The notes under the pieces were generated by a model. It ran no database searches. It had not been told where the DNA came from and was given only the letters and a program-made list of their open reading frames with translations. A DNA stretch of 64,000 bases from VXRJ01 sp965246995 (lineage in GTDB: Bacteria; Acidobacteriota; Vicinamibacteria; Vicinamibacterales; UBA8438): NCBI GenBank assembly GCA_965246995.1, contig OZ252008.1, forward strand, positions 3,720,001 to 3,784,000, read 5' to 3'. The position numbers were made by a program, and so were the translations under genes. Shown piece by piece: positions 25,937 to 34,811 of the stretch; the first letter of the stretch is position 1, and each line of letters begins with the position of its first letter.

Positions 25937-27146
25937 GATGATCCGGATCGCGCTGAGCGCGATCTGGGCCAACAAGCTCCGCTCCTTCCTGACGATTCTC
26001 GGCAACATCGTCGCCGTCTCGTCGATCATCACGCTCGTCTCCCTGATCCAGGGGATCACCGAAGAGGTGACCAACGTGATCCTGTCGGAGGTGGGAGCGG
26101 ACGCCTTCATGGTCGACCGGCGCGGGATCATCCGCAGCCAGGAGGACATGGAGCGGGCGCGGAACAACCCGCGGATCACCATGGCCGATGCCGATGCCAT
26201 CCGCCGTTTCGCCACCGAGGTCAGCGCCGTCATGGCACAGTCGCAACGAAGCGGCGAGGTGCGCTACCGCAACCGGGTGCTCGAGCAGGTCTCCATCCAG
26301 GGCGTGACCGACGAGTTCATCGACTTTCCCACGTTCAACGCGGAGATGGGTCGCCTGCTGACGCCGAGCGAGGTGCGGCGCCGGCGGAACGTCGCGGTGC
26401 TCGGTGCGGAGACGGCCGAGCGGCTGTTCGAGACGCTCGACCCGATCGACCGCGAGATCCGGATTCAGGGCGTACCGTTTCGCGTTGTCGGCGTCAGCCG
26501 CCCGGTCGGGTCGACGTTCGGTGTCTCGCAGGACGAGTTCGCCATCATTCCGCTCGGCGCGTATCAGCGGCTGTTCGGCACCCGGTCGTCCCTCGGCCTC
26601 CGGGTGCAGCCGGCCGACCCGAACCGGATCGACGCGGCAATCGGCGAAGCGACGGTCGCGCTCCGCATCGCGCGGCAGTTGAAGCCGGACGAAGAAGATA
26701 ACTTCGGCATCTTCACCTCCGACGCCGCCCTCGGCATTTTTCAGCAGGCGACAACCGGCATCTTCTCCGTGCTCGTGGGCGTCGTCGGCCTTGCCATGGT
26801 GGTCGCCGGCATCGTCATCATGAACATCATGCTGATGGCGGTCTCGGAACGTACCCGGGAGATAGGCCTCCGGAAAGCGCTTGGCGCCCGGCGGCGCGAC
26901 GTCATGTGGCAGATGCTCTCGGAGTCGGTGGTCCTCTCGCTCGCCGGCGGCATCACCGGTACCGCACTCGGCGCCGCGGCGGCGATCGCGATCGACCGCT
27001 TCGCACCGGTACCGGCCACGGTGCACGTCTGGTCGGTGCTGCTGGCGATTGCGCTGACCGCCTTTGTGGGTCTTTTCTTCGGGATGTACCCCGCGGCGCG
27101 GGCGGCCGCCCTCGACCCGATTGAAGCACTCGGCCGCGCCAGCTGA
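25914..27146 (+). CDS. MacB/FtsX-like ABC transporter permease, first copy
   Basis: 410 residues. A first membrane helix (EMIRIALSAIWANKLRSFLTILGNIVAVSSIITLVSLIQG) is followed by a large periplasmic MacB_PCD domain (about 55-270), then three C-terminal helices of the FtsX domain. The family signature SERTREIGLRKALGARRRDVMWQ is present at about 305-327. It has no nucleotide-binding domain, unlike E. coli MacB. The start at 25914 overlaps the adaptor gene by 23 bases and aligns with relatives; ATG 25938 is possible. It probably pairs with the next permease as a heterodimer energised by an ATPase encoded elsewhere. Confidence 0.9.
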   Translation: MSLTTTGEMIRIALSAIWANKLRSFLTILGNIVAVSSIITLVSLIQGITEEVTNVILSEVGADAFMVDRRGIIRSQEDMERARNNPRITMADADAIRRFATEVSAVMAQSQRSGEVRYRNRVLEQVSIQGVTDEFIDFPTFNAEMGRLLTPSEVRRRRNVAVLGAETAERLFETLDPIDREIRIQGVPFRVVGVSRPVGSTFGVSQDEFAIIPLGAYQRLFGTRSSLGLRVQPADPNRIDAAIGEATVALRIARQLKPDEEDNFGIFTSDAALGIFQQATTGIFSVLVGVVGLAMVVAGIVIMNIMLMAVSERTREIGLRKALGARRRDVMWQMLSESVVLSLAGGITGTALGAAAAIAIDRFAPVPATVHVWSVLLAIALTAFVGLFFGMYPAARAAALDPIEALGRAS

Positions 27147-27152
27147 CAGACG

Positions 27153-28439
27153 ATGCGCACGTCACTCCTTAGCGAGATCGTCCTGATGGCGGTCGGCACG
27201 ATCCGGACGCAGAGGATGCGCTCCGGCCTTACCATTCTCGGGATAGTCATCGGCATCACGTCGATGGTCGGGATGACGTCGCTCATCCTCGGCTTCGACG
27301 AGACGCTGCGCGAGAGCATCGAAGAGCTGGGTCCCGAGACGATCTTCGTCGCGCAGTTTTCCGGATTGAGCCTGATGTCCGGCGCCGAGTTTCAGGCACT
27401 GCTCGACCGGCCGACACTGACGCCGGCCGACGCGCGCGCCATCGAACGCCAGGCGCCCGAAACAGTCGCCAGCGTCACCGTCGCGATCGGCGAGGGAGGT
27501 CCCGGGTCGGTCCGCTCGCGCTTGTCGTACGACGGCGAACAGACGTTACCGCTCACCATCGTCGGCGCGTCACAGGACTATCCGGAAGTCTTCAGCCTGA
27601 CGCTCGATGCCGGCCGCTTCTTCACCGAGGGGGACGTGAGCCACCGGCGGCGCGTGGTCGCTATCGGTCAGGGGCCGCGGGAGGCGCTCTTCCCGAATAT
27701 CGATCCCCTGGGCAGGACGATCCGGATCGACAACCAGCCGTACACCGTGATCGCCGTCATCGGTCCGCGCGCCACCTTCGGCGGCATGGACGCGGGCCAG
27801 GACGATATCGCCATCATTCCCTACTCCGTCTACCAGCGGCAGTACGGCCTGCGGCTCGAACGTTCGCAGCGCGGCAGGCTGCAGAACCTGTTGATCGCGG
27901 TCATCCCGCGCGAGGGCGTGACCCGAGAGGCGGCGATGCGCGACGTGACCGCGGTGATGCGGATCCGCCACGGCCTGCGCCTGGACGACCCGAATGACTT
28001 CGACCTGATTACGCAGGATGCCGCGCTTCGGCTTTGGGAGCAGGTGAGCAGCGCGGTCTTCCTCGCGCTGGTTTCCATTTCCTCGATAGCCCTGATGGTA
28101 GGCGGGATTGGCGTGATGGCGATCATGACCATCTCGGTCAAGGAGCGGACGCGCGAGATCGGCACGCGCAAGGCGATCGGCGCCCGCCGGCGGGAGATCC
28201 TCTGGCAGTTCCTCCTCGAAGCGGTCTTCCTGACGGCTATCGGCGGCGCGCTGGGCATAGTCTTCGGCAGCAGCATCGGCGTCGCGGTGAACCTCGGCAC
28301 CGGCTTCCCGGTCGCCCTGCCCTGGTGGTCATTCGCCCTGGGGATCGGCTTTTCGGGGACGGTCGGCATCGTCTTCGGCATCGTACCGGCCATTCGGGCC
28401 TCCGGTCTCGACCCGATCGAAGCGCTTCGGTACGAGTAA
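27153..28439 (+). CDS. MacB/FtsX-like ABC transporter permease, second copy
   Basis: 428 residues, same plan as the preceding gene. An N-terminal helix (IVLMAVGTIRTQRMRSGLTILGIVIGITSMVGMT) precedes a MacB_PCD periplasmic domain and three C-terminal helices with the FtsX signature KERTREIGTRKAIGARRREILWQ. The last span holds PALRA-like IRASGLDPIEALRYE, the canonical ending. It starts 6 bases after the first permease. No ATP-binding cassette gene follows; the next gene is an EF-G-like GTPase. Substrate unknown; MacAB-type systems export lipopeptides, toxins or macrolides, or move lipoproteins. Confidence 0.9.
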   Translation: MRTSLLSEIVLMAVGTIRTQRMRSGLTILGIVIGITSMVGMTSLILGFDETLRESIEELGPETIFVAQFSGLSLMSGAEFQALLDRPTLTPADARAIERQAPETVASVTVAIGEGGPGSVRSRLSYDGEQTLPLTIVGASQDYPEVFSLTLDAGRFFTEGDVSHRRRVVAIGQGPREALFPNIDPLGRTIRIDNQPYTVIAVIGPRATFGGMDAGQDDIAIIPYSVYQRQYGLRLERSQRGRLQNLLIAVIPREGVTREAAMRDVTAVMRIRHGLRLDDPNDFDLITQDAALRLWEQVSSAVFLALVSISSIALMVGGIGVMAIMTISVKERTREIGTRKAIGARRREILWQFLLEAVFLTAIGGALGIVFGSSIGVAVNLGTGFPVALPWWSFALGIGFSGTVGIVFGIVPAIRASGLDPIEALRYE

Positions 28440-28471
28440 CTCCGCCCGGCGACCCAGCCGCGGCCCCCTGC

Positions 28472-28486
28472 ACCCGAAAATCGGGT
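28472..28486 (+). terminator. Short hairpin after the permease operon
   Basis: ACCCGA (28472-28477), AAA loop, TCGGGT (28481-28486). It lies about 30 bases after the stop; short stem and no U-run, so doubtful. Confidence 0.25.
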
Positions 28487-28541
28487 ACGATCCGCGTTTC
28501 GCCCGGTTATGCAGGTAGCGCAGGCAGGAGGAATAGGGACA

Positions 28542-30644
28542 ATGAAAGTCTACGGCGGCTCGGACATCCGCAACGTCGCCGTGGTGGGCCACAGCGGCTC
28601 CGGCAAGACACAACTGATCTCCGCGATGCTGTTCGACGGGAAGGCGGTGAACCGCCTGGGTACGGTCGACGAGGGCACGACGGTCACCGACTTCGACGAA
28701 GAGGAAGTGGCGCGGAAGCATACCCTCTCCTCCGCCACGGCGTTCGTCGAGTGGAAGGGGACGAAAATCAACCTGATCGACACCCCCGGCATCGGCAATT
28801 TCCTGAGCGATACGCGGGCCGCGCTTCGCGTGGCGGACGCCGCGATCGTCGTCCTGGATACCGTGGCGGGCGTCGAAGTGCAGACGGAGAAGGTCTGGAG
28901 CATCGCCGAGGAGTTCGACCTCCCCTGCCTCGTAGTCCTCAACCTGCTGGACCGCGAACGCGCCAGCATGGATCGCGCGCTCGAATCACTCCAGGAGTCG
29001 TTCGGCCGGGAAGTGGTGCCGTTGCAGCTCCCGATCGGGAGCGAGAAGACCTTTCGCGGCGCGGTCGACCTGGTCTCCATGCAGGCCCGCACCTTCACCG
29101 CGGGCGGTGACGGCGCTCCGTCGACGGAAGATGCCCCGGCCGATATGGCCGACGCCGCGGACAGCGCGCGTGAGGCGCTGATCGAGATGGTGGCCGAAGC
29201 GGACGAGGCCCTGATGGAGAAGTTCTTCGAGGAAGGGACACTCGATCAGTCCGATATCGAGGCAGGCCTGGGGACCGCGGCACGGACCCGCAAGATCTTC
29301 CCTCTCGTCTGCACGTCCGCGGCGGCGAACATCGGCATCCCACCGCTGCTGGATGCGATTCAGGCCTATGCGCCACCCGCGAGCGAACATCCGCTAGCCG
29401 CCGCGCCGGCGGAGGACGGGGGCGAACCGGCCGCCTACGACGCGGGCGAAGGCGCCTCGCCGGCGCTCTTCGTCTGGAAGACCGTCGCCGACAGGCATGC
29501 CGGACGGATCACCTTGTTCCGCGTCGCCGCGGGCACCCTCAAGGCCGACTCCGCCATGCACAACGTCACACAGGATACGGCCGAACGGCTCGGCGCGGTC
29601 GGCGTGCGGCAGGGCGCAACCCAGACCGGCGTGTCGGAACTTCGGGCAGGCGACCTGGGTGCGGTGGCGAAGCTGAAGGTGACGCAGACGAGCGACACGC
29701 TGGCCGCCAAGGGCAGTCCGATCCGCTTCAGGCCGATCGCCTTCGCCGAACCGGTTCTTTCCTACGCCATCGAGCCGAAGAGCCGGAGCGATGAGGAGAA
29801 GATCAGCGGCGCCCTGCAGCGGTTGCGCGAAGAGGATCCGACCATCCACTTCACCCGCGACGCCCAGACGCACCAGTTGCTGTTGGCGGGACAGGGACAG
29901 GTACACATCGAGGTGACGGTCGCCAAGCTGAAGAACCGATTCGGTGTCGAGGTCAACGTCAAGCTGCCGCGCATCCCGTACCGCGAGACGATCACCGCGG
30001 CGGCCGAGGCGCGTGGCCGCCACAAGAAGCAGTCGGGCGGCCACGGCCAGTTCGGGGATTGCAAGATCAAGGTCGAACCGCTGGCGCGCGGCGAGGACTT
30101 TACGTTCAGCGACGAGATCTTCGGCGGCTCCATCCCGCAGCAGTTCCGTCCGGCCGTCGAGAAGGGAATCCAGGAGGAGCGTGGGAAGGGCTATCTGGCT
30201 GGCTATCCGATGGTCGACTTCAAGGTGACGCTGACCGACGGTCAGTTCCACTCGGTCGACTCGAACGAAATGTCGTTCAAGATGGCGGGGCGCCTTGCCT
30301 TCCGCGACGCCATGGAGCGGGCGCGGCCGACGCTGCTCGAGCCGGTGATGAACGTCGAAGTGTACGCGCCGAACGACTTTGCCGGCGACCTGATGGGCGA
30401 CCTGAACGGCCGGCGCGGGCGGATCGGCGGAATGGAGACGCGCGGCTCCTCAACGGTGATCAAGGCGCAGGTGCCGATGGCCGAGATGCTTACCTACGAG
30501 CAGCAACTCACCTCTGCCACCAGAGGCCGCGGAAGCTACCACATGGAGTTCTCGCACTACGAGGAGGTACCGGCGCACCTCCACGCAAAGATCGTCGCCG
30601 ATGCGAAGGCCGAGCGGGGCGAAGACTCCGGCCCGGACGAGTAA
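28542..30644 (+). CDS. Elongation factor G-like GTPase (EF-G paralogue)
   Basis: 700 residues from ATG 28542, set by GGAGGAAT 6 bases upstream. It has all five EF-G domains: G domain, domain II (about 310-390), III (about 400-475), IV (IPYRETITAAAEARGRHKKQSGGHGQFGD, about 480-600) and V. It differs from the canonical fusA product at 46429. The P loop is GHSGSGKT, G3 is DTPGIGNF rather than DTPGHVDF, and G4 is NLLD where NKxD is expected. It therefore belongs to the EF-G-like (FusA2-type) group of unclear function, perhaps recycling or stress translation. The altered G4 lysine questions its nucleotide specificity. Confidence 0.9.
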   Translation: MKVYGGSDIRNVAVVGHSGSGKTQLISAMLFDGKAVNRLGTVDEGTTVTDFDEEEVARKHTLSSATAFVEWKGTKINLIDTPGIGNFLSDTRAALRVADAAIVVLDTVAGVEVQTEKVWSIAEEFDLPCLVVLNLLDRERASMDRALESLQESFGREVVPLQLPIGSEKTFRGAVDLVSMQARTFTAGGDGAPSTEDAPADMADAADSAREALIEMVAEADEALMEKFFEEGTLDQSDIEAGLGTAARTRKIFPLVCTSAAANIGIPPLLDAIQAYAPPASEHPLAAAPAEDGGEPAAYDAGEGASPALFVWKTVADRHAGRITLFRVAAGTLKADSAMHNVTQDTAERLGAVGVRQGATQTGVSELRAGDLGAVAKLKVTQTSDTLAAKGSPIRFRPIAFAEPVLSYAIEPKSRSDEEKISGALQRLREEDPTIHFTRDAQTHQLLLAGQGQVHIEVTVAKLKNRFGVEVNVKLPRIPYRETITAAAEARGRHKKQSGGHGQFGDCKIKVEPLARGEDFTFSDEIFGGSIPQQFRPAVEKGIQEERGKGYLAGYPMVDFKVTLTDGQFHSVDSNEMSFKMAGRLAFRDAMERARPTLLEPVMNVEVYAPNDFAGDLMGDLNGRRGRIGGMETRGSSTVIKAQVPMAEMLTYEQQLTSATRGRGSYHMEFSHYEEVPAHLHAKIVADAKAERGEDSGPDE

Positions 30645-30645
30645 G

Positions 30646-30688
30646 GCGGCCCCAGGGGCCGCAGAAGTTTCGCGGCGGCGAAACTTCT
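30646..30688. terminator. Two adjacent perfect hairpins between convergent genes (bidirectional terminator)
   Basis: GCGGCCCC/GGGGCCGC (30646-30662) and AGAAGTTTCGC-GGCG-GCGAAACTTCT (30663-30688) lie between the EF-G-like gene and rplQ. On the plus strand a T5 run follows at 30694-30698, inside the rplQ end. It is well placed to stop both transcripts. Confidence 0.7.
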
Positions 30689-31265
30689 AGACCTTTTTGC
30701 GCGTCCGCTTGGTCTGGGCCCTGGCGCCGCCGTCACGGCCGGACCGTCCGCCTTCGCCGGCTTCGGGGCCGCGGAAGCGGCGGGCAACGCGGCGGAGGCG
30801 ACCACCCGCGCCCCCCTCCTGGGACGACGCAGCTTCCTGCTGCTGACCGTCAGCGCCCGACTCTTCCTGCTCCGGGTCGTACTCGCTGCCGATCAGTTCG
30901 ACCTGCGCCAACTCGGCGTCGTCCCCCACGCGGCGGCCGACACGCAACAGGCGCGTGTAGCCACCGGCGCGCTCGGCAAAACGGGGCGCGAGGGTGTCGA
31001 ACAGTTTGGCCGCCACCTCGGCGTCGGCGACGTCGCGCCGAACCAGGCGCCGAGCCTGGACCGCGCGGATATTGTCGGCGCCGTCGGCCAATCCCCGCTT
31101 CGCGACGGTGATCAACCGCTCGACGAAGGGCCGAAGCTCCTTCGCCTTGGACACGGTCGTGGTGATCCGCTCGTGGCGCAGCAGCGCCGTGGCCTGGTTG
31201 CGAAGCAGCGCGATCCGGTGCTCCGTCACCCGGCCCAGTTTCCGGTGTGCGACACGATGACGCAT
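30687..31265 (-). CDS. rplQ: Ribosomal protein bL17 with long C-terminal extension
   Basis: 192 residues; bL17 is normally about 115-130. Residues 1-118 are standard (RHRVAHRKLGRVTEHRIALLRNQATALL, then FAERAGGYTRLLRVGRRVGDDAELAQVELI). The last 65 residues are an acidic then Arg/Gly-rich tail (QEESGADGQQQE; GRLRRVARRF) ending in KRTRKKV, with the bias of an exposed, RNA-contacting extension. It is the last gene of the alpha operon, after rpoA. Confidence 0.95.
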   Translation of the reverse strand: MRHRVAHRKLGRVTEHRIALLRNQATALLRHERITTTVSKAKELRPFVERLITVAKRGLADGADNIRAVQARRLVRRDVADAEVAAKLFDTLAPRFAERAGGYTRLLRVGRRVGDDAELAQVELIGSEYDPEQEESGADGQQQEAASSQEGGAGGRLRRVARRFRGPEAGEGGRSGRDGGARAQTKRTRKKV

Positions 31266-31305
31266 GGTCTCCTGACTCCTGCTCCCTGCTGTTCGGAACG
31301 GCTGC

Positions 31306-32295
31306 CTACGCCGAGGCGGCCGTCCGCGGCTGATCGAGGGTCATTCCGAGCTCCAGACCCATTGTTGCGAGAATGTCGACGATCTCCGTGAGCGACTTCT
31401 GACCGAAGTTCTTCGTCGCCAGCAGCTCGGCCTCGCTCTTGACGACCAGTTCCCGGACAGTCTGGATGTTGGCGTTCCGGAGACAGTTGTACGAGCGGGC
31501 CGACAACTCCAGTTCTTCGACGCTCTTGTCGAGGTGCTCGTTCTCCTCGGCCGACATCGCGTTCCTGTCGGCGTCCTCGTCAGGCTCCTCGTCACCTGCG
31601 ACCGGAGGATTGTCCTGATCGATGAAGATGTCGAGGTGGTCCTTCACCAGCGTTGCGCCGAACGACACGGCGTCCCGCGCGCTGACCGTGCCGTCGGTCC
31701 AGATGTCCAGCGTCAGCTTGTCGTAGTCGGTGGTCTGACCCAGGCGGGCCGCCTCTACCACGTAGTTGACCTTCTTGATCGGCGAATGGACCGAATCGAC
31801 CGGGATCCAGCCGATCCCGAGATCCTCCTCCAGGTTCCGGTCGGCTGAAACGTAGCCCCGGCCCCGCTTGATCCGCATTTCGATGTTGAGCGAGCCTCCA
31901 CGCTCCACCGTGGCGATGTGAATGTCCTCGTCGAGGATCTCCACGTCCTGATCGGTCTTGATGTCGCCCGCCGTCAGCTTGCCCGATCCCGTGCCGCTCA
32001 ACGTCACGGTCTTGACGCTGTCGGAGTGCAGCTTGATCGGCAACTGCTTCAGGTTGAGGATGATGTCGGTCGCATCCTCCACGACGCCGCGGATCGGCGA
32101 GAACTCGTGCAGCACGCCGTCAATCTTCACGGCGGTCACTGCGGCGCCTTCGATCGAAGATAGCAGCACGCGCCGGAGCGCGTTGCCGATGGTGGTCCCA
32201 AAGCCACGCTCGAACGGTTGGGCATGGAAACGCCCGTACCGACCGGTATCCTCATCGCATTCCAGAGCCTTTGGCCGCGGAAAATCCTTCCACAT
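31306..32295 (-). CDS. rpoA: RNA polymerase alpha subunit
   Basis: 329 residues from ATG 32295; a GTG one codon upstream is also possible, and AGGA precedes both. The N-terminal domain dimerises and scaffolds beta and beta' (ERGFGTTIGNALRRVLLSSIEGAAVTAVKI). The C-terminal domain binds UP elements and activators (VEELELSARSYNCLRNANIQTVRELV, then NFGQKSLTEIVDIL). An acidic linker (DEEPDEDADRNAMS) joins them. Length is normal. It lies between rpsD and rplQ in the usual alpha-operon order. Confidence 0.98.
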   Translation of the reverse strand: MWKDFPRPKALECDEDTGRYGRFHAQPFERGFGTTIGNALRRVLLSSIEGAAVTAVKIDGVLHEFSPIRGVVEDATDIILNLKQLPIKLHSDSVKTVTLSGTGSGKLTAGDIKTDQDVEILDEDIHIATVERGGSLNIEMRIKRGRGYVSADRNLEEDLGIGWIPVDSVHSPIKKVNYVVEAARLGQTTDYDKLTLDIWTDGTVSARDAVSFGATLVKDHLDIFIDQDNPPVAGDEEPDEDADRNAMSAEENEHLDKSVEELELSARSYNCLRNANIQTVRELVVKSEAELLATKNFGQKSLTEIVDILATMGLELGMTLDQPRTAASA

Positions 32296-32327
32296 CACGT
32301 GCAGTCCTTTCAGGCGTGACGCCCGTT

Positions 32328-32957
32328 TTACTTCGAGTACAGCTCCACGATCAGCTGCTCCTGCACCGGCAGGTTCAGCTGCTCACGCGTCGGGACCGCT
32401 GCCAGGCGCCCCGACCCGCCGTCGGCGTCCAGCTCTATCCATTCCGGAATGCCGCGGCCCTTCACCTCTTCCTTTGCATAGGCGATCGCCGCCTTCTGGC
32501 TGCTCGACGGCTTGATGCGCACCGTGTCGCCCACGCGCAGGCCATAGGACGGAATGTCCGCCCGGCGGTCGTTCACGAGGAAGTGGCCGTGCCGGACCAA
32601 CTGGCGCGCCTGCGGCCTCGAAACGGCGAACCCGAGCCGGTAGACGACGTTGTCGAGACGGCTCTCGAGCAACTGCAGCAGGGTCTCACCGGTGATGCCG
32701 CGGCGGCGGTCCGCCTCGTGGAAGTAGCGGCGGAACTGCCGCTCGAGCACGCCATACATCCGCTTGACGCGCTGCTTCTCCCGCAACTGCAGACCGTAGC
32801 CCTGGAGCTTCGCCTTCCGTCCCTTGCCGTGGTGGCCGGGCGGGACGTTGCGCCGCTCGATAGCGCACTTCTGCTGGTAGCAGCGCTCCCCCTTCAGGAA
32901 CAGCTTCATTCCCTCACGCCGGCACAACCGGCAAACGGAACTGACATAGCGTGCCAT
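32328..32957 (-). CDS. rpsD: Ribosomal protein uS4, zinc-binding form
   Basis: 209 residues, the 30S assembly initiator. N-terminal cysteines in CRLCRREG and CYQQKCAIERR give the zinc-binding (C+) version. The S4 RNA-binding domain follows (RLDNVVYRLGFAVSRPQARQLVRHGHFLVN). In many bacteria it represses its own operon. It lies between rpsK and rpoA. Confidence 0.98.
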   Translation of the reverse strand: MARYVSSVCRLCRREGMKLFLKGERCYQQKCAIERRNVPPGHHGKGRKAKLQGYGLQLREKQRVKRMYGVLERQFRRYFHEADRRRGITGETLLQLLESRLDNVVYRLGFAVSRPQARQLVRHGHFLVNDRRADIPSYGLRVGDTVRIKPSSSQKAAIAYAKEEVKGRGIPEWIELDADGGSGRLAAVPTREQLNLPVQEQLIVELYSK

Positions 32958-32988
32958 GTCTTCCAGACCTCCTTATTCCCTGGTCAAT

Positions 32989-33426
32989 CTACACACGCCG
33001 CTTCTTCGGCGGGCGACATCCGTTGTGCGGGATCGGGGTAACGTCGCGGATCGATTTCACCTCGATCCCCGCACCCTGCTGCAGCGCCCGGATGGCGGAC
33101 TCGCGTCCCGCCCCGGGCCCCTTCACCAACACGTCCACCGACCGAACACCGAACGCCTTCGCCGCATGTCCCGCACTGGTCGCCGCCTGAGTCGCGGCGA
33201 ACGGCGTTCCCTTACGCGACCCCTTGAACCCGATACCGCCTGCGCTCGACCACGACAGGGTCGCGCCGTCGGCGTCGGTGATCGTGATGATCGTGTTGTT
33301 GAACGACGCCTGGATATGCACGACGCCATGCGGCACGACCCGCTTCTCGCCCCGCTTCTTGAACGCCTTCTTCCGCTTCTTCGGGCGGCCGCCTGACTTC
33401 TGCGACCCGCTATCGGCTTTGGCCAT
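32989..33426 (-). CDS. rpsK: Ribosomal protein uS11
   Basis: 145 residues of the 30S platform protein. The conserved core is VHIQASFNNTIITITDADG, with the ending IEVKSIRDVTPIPHNGCRPPKKRRV. A basic N-terminal extension of about 20 residues (GRPKKRKKAFKKRGEKR) is longer than in E. coli. It starts 3 bases after rpsM. Confidence 0.97.
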   Translation of the reverse strand: MAKADSGSQKSGGRPKKRKKAFKKRGEKRVVPHGVVHIQASFNNTIITITDADGATLSWSSAGGIGFKGSRKGTPFAATQAATSAGHAAKAFGVRSVDVLVKGPGAGRESAIRALQQGAGIEVKSIRDVTPIPHNGCRPPKKRRV

Positions 33427-33429
33427 GGT

Positions 33430-33804
33430 CTATGCCTTCTTCTTCTTCGCGACCGCGCTGCGCTTCGGACCCTTCCGCGTCCGCGCGTTCGTGATGGTCC
33501 GCTGGCCGCGCACCGGCAGATTGCGCCGGTGGCGCAGCCCGCGGTAGCAGCCAATCTCGACCAGGCGCTTGATGTTCAGCGAGATCTCCTTCCGGAGATC
33601 GCCTTCGACGCGTCCCGCGTCCTCAACCGCGCGGCTAATCCGCCGCACGTCATCCTCGCTCAAGTCCTTGACCCGGATGTCCGGACTGACACCCGCATCG
33701 GCCAGGATGCCGGCGGAGCGGGTCGGTCCGATCCCGTAGACATACGTGAGCCCCACCTCAATCCGCTTCGACTGCGGCAGGTCGACTCCAGCAATTCGTG
33801 CCAT
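33430..33804 (-). CDS. rpsM: Ribosomal protein uS13
   Basis: 124 residues, a head protein contacting the P-site tRNA and bridging to 50S. The start ARIAGVDLPQSKRIEVGLTYVYGIG and the C-terminal GLRHRRNLPVRGQRTITNARTRKGPKR are canonical. It follows rpmJ directly. Confidence 0.98.
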   Translation of the reverse strand: MARIAGVDLPQSKRIEVGLTYVYGIGPTRSAGILADAGVSPDIRVKDLSEDDVRRISRAVEDAGRVEGDLRKEISLNIKRLVEIGCYRGLRHRRNLPVRGQRTITNARTRKGPKRSAVAKKKKA

Positions 33805-33826
33805 ACGCTCTCTCCTCTGCCCTCGC

Positions 33827-33940
33827 CTAGCCCTGGCGCTGCTTGTGCTTGGGATTGGTGCAGAGAACCCGCACCACTCCGCGACGGCGGACGATCTTGC
33901 ACTTGCTGCACATACGACGAACCGATGCTCTCACCTTCAT
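33827..33940 (-). CDS. rpmJ: Ribosomal protein bL36
   Basis: 37 residues: KVRASVRRMCSKCKIVRR followed by RGVVRVLCTNPKHKQRQG. The zinc ligands CSKC, C and H are all present, so this is the zinc-binding form. It lies between map and rpsM, with only 21 bases to map; infA, which usually sits here, is absent. Confidence 0.97.
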   Translation of the reverse strand: MKVRASVRRMCSKCKIVRRRGVVRVLCTNPKHKQRQG

Positions 33941-33961
33941 GTCACGTCCTCGCTTCTCCGG

Positions 33962-34801
33962 TCAGACACCGTCGACCGCCATGCCGGATGTGGCCATTGG
34001 GGTATCCGCCACGGCGTTGCCGCCGTCCGTGGCGGCGCCGCGGCTGGCCGCATCGAGCGGGCGGCTGAGCACCAGCGGCCCCTCGGCCGTGATTGCCACG
34101 GTGTGCTCGAAATGCGCCGCCGTGCTGCCATCCCGTGTGACTGCCGTCCAGCCGTCCTTCAGCACGCGCACTTCAGGATTTTCCATCGCTACCATCGGCT
34201 CGATGGCAAGCACCATGCCGACGGCGAGCCGTGGCCCGCGGCCCGGCGTCCCGTAGTTCGGCACCTGCGGCTCCTCGTGCAGGTTCCGGCCGATGCCGTG
34301 GCCGACGAACTCCCGCACCACCGAATAGCCATGCGCCTCGACGTGCTGCTGCACGGCGTGGCCCAGGTCCGAAACCCGGCCGCCCGGTTGCATCTGATCG
34401 ATGGCGTGCCGCAAAGACTCCTCCGTCACGCGCAGCAGATCGCCGGTCGCCTCGTCGATCCCGCCGACCGGGACGGTCACAGCCGAATCGCCGTAGTAGT
34501 CGTCGAGGACAACACCGAGATCGATCGAGACGACATCGCCGTCCCGCAGCCGCCGGCCCGAGGGAATGCCATGGACCACCTCGTCGTTGATCGACGTGCA
34601 GAGCGTCGCCGGATATCCCTGGTAGCCCTTGAAGGCAGGGATAGCCCCGGCCGCGTGCACCCGATCCTCGGCAATCGCGTCCAGCTCGCGCGTCGTCACG
34701 CCCTCCGCGACGATGGTCCGCAGCTCCCCCAGGATGTCGGCCACCAGCGCATTCGCCAGCCGCATGCGCTGCACCTCCGCGGGCGTCTTGCAGGCAATCA
34801 T
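33962..34801 (-). CDS. map: Methionine aminopeptidase, type I
   Basis: 279 residues from ATG 34801 (IACKTPAEVQRMRLANALVADIL), the normal bacterial MAP length plus a tail of about 25. It removes initiator methionine. Metal ligands are visible: Asp in VVSIDLGVVLDDYYGD, His in VGHGIGRNLHEEPQVPNY, Glu in AIEPM and the last Glu in HFEHTVAI. The open frame continues 83 codons upstream into adk, but that part is the antiparallel-biased, Arg-rich overlap and is not counted. It lies 10 bases after adk. Confidence 0.97.
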   Translation of the reverse strand: MIACKTPAEVQRMRLANALVADILGELRTIVAEGVTTRELDAIAEDRVHAAGAIPAFKGYQGYPATLCTSINDEVVHGIPSGRRLRDGDVVSIDLGVVLDDYYGDSAVTVPVGGIDEATGDLLRVTEESLRHAIDQMQPGGRVSDLGHAVQQHVEAHGYSVVREFVGHGIGRNLHEEPQVPNYGTPGRGPRLAVGMVLAIEPMVAMENPEVRVLKDGWTAVTRDGSTAAHFEHTVAITAEGPLVLSRPLDAASRGAATDGGNAVADTPMATSGMAVDGV

Positions 34802-34811
34802 CTCGTCGTCC

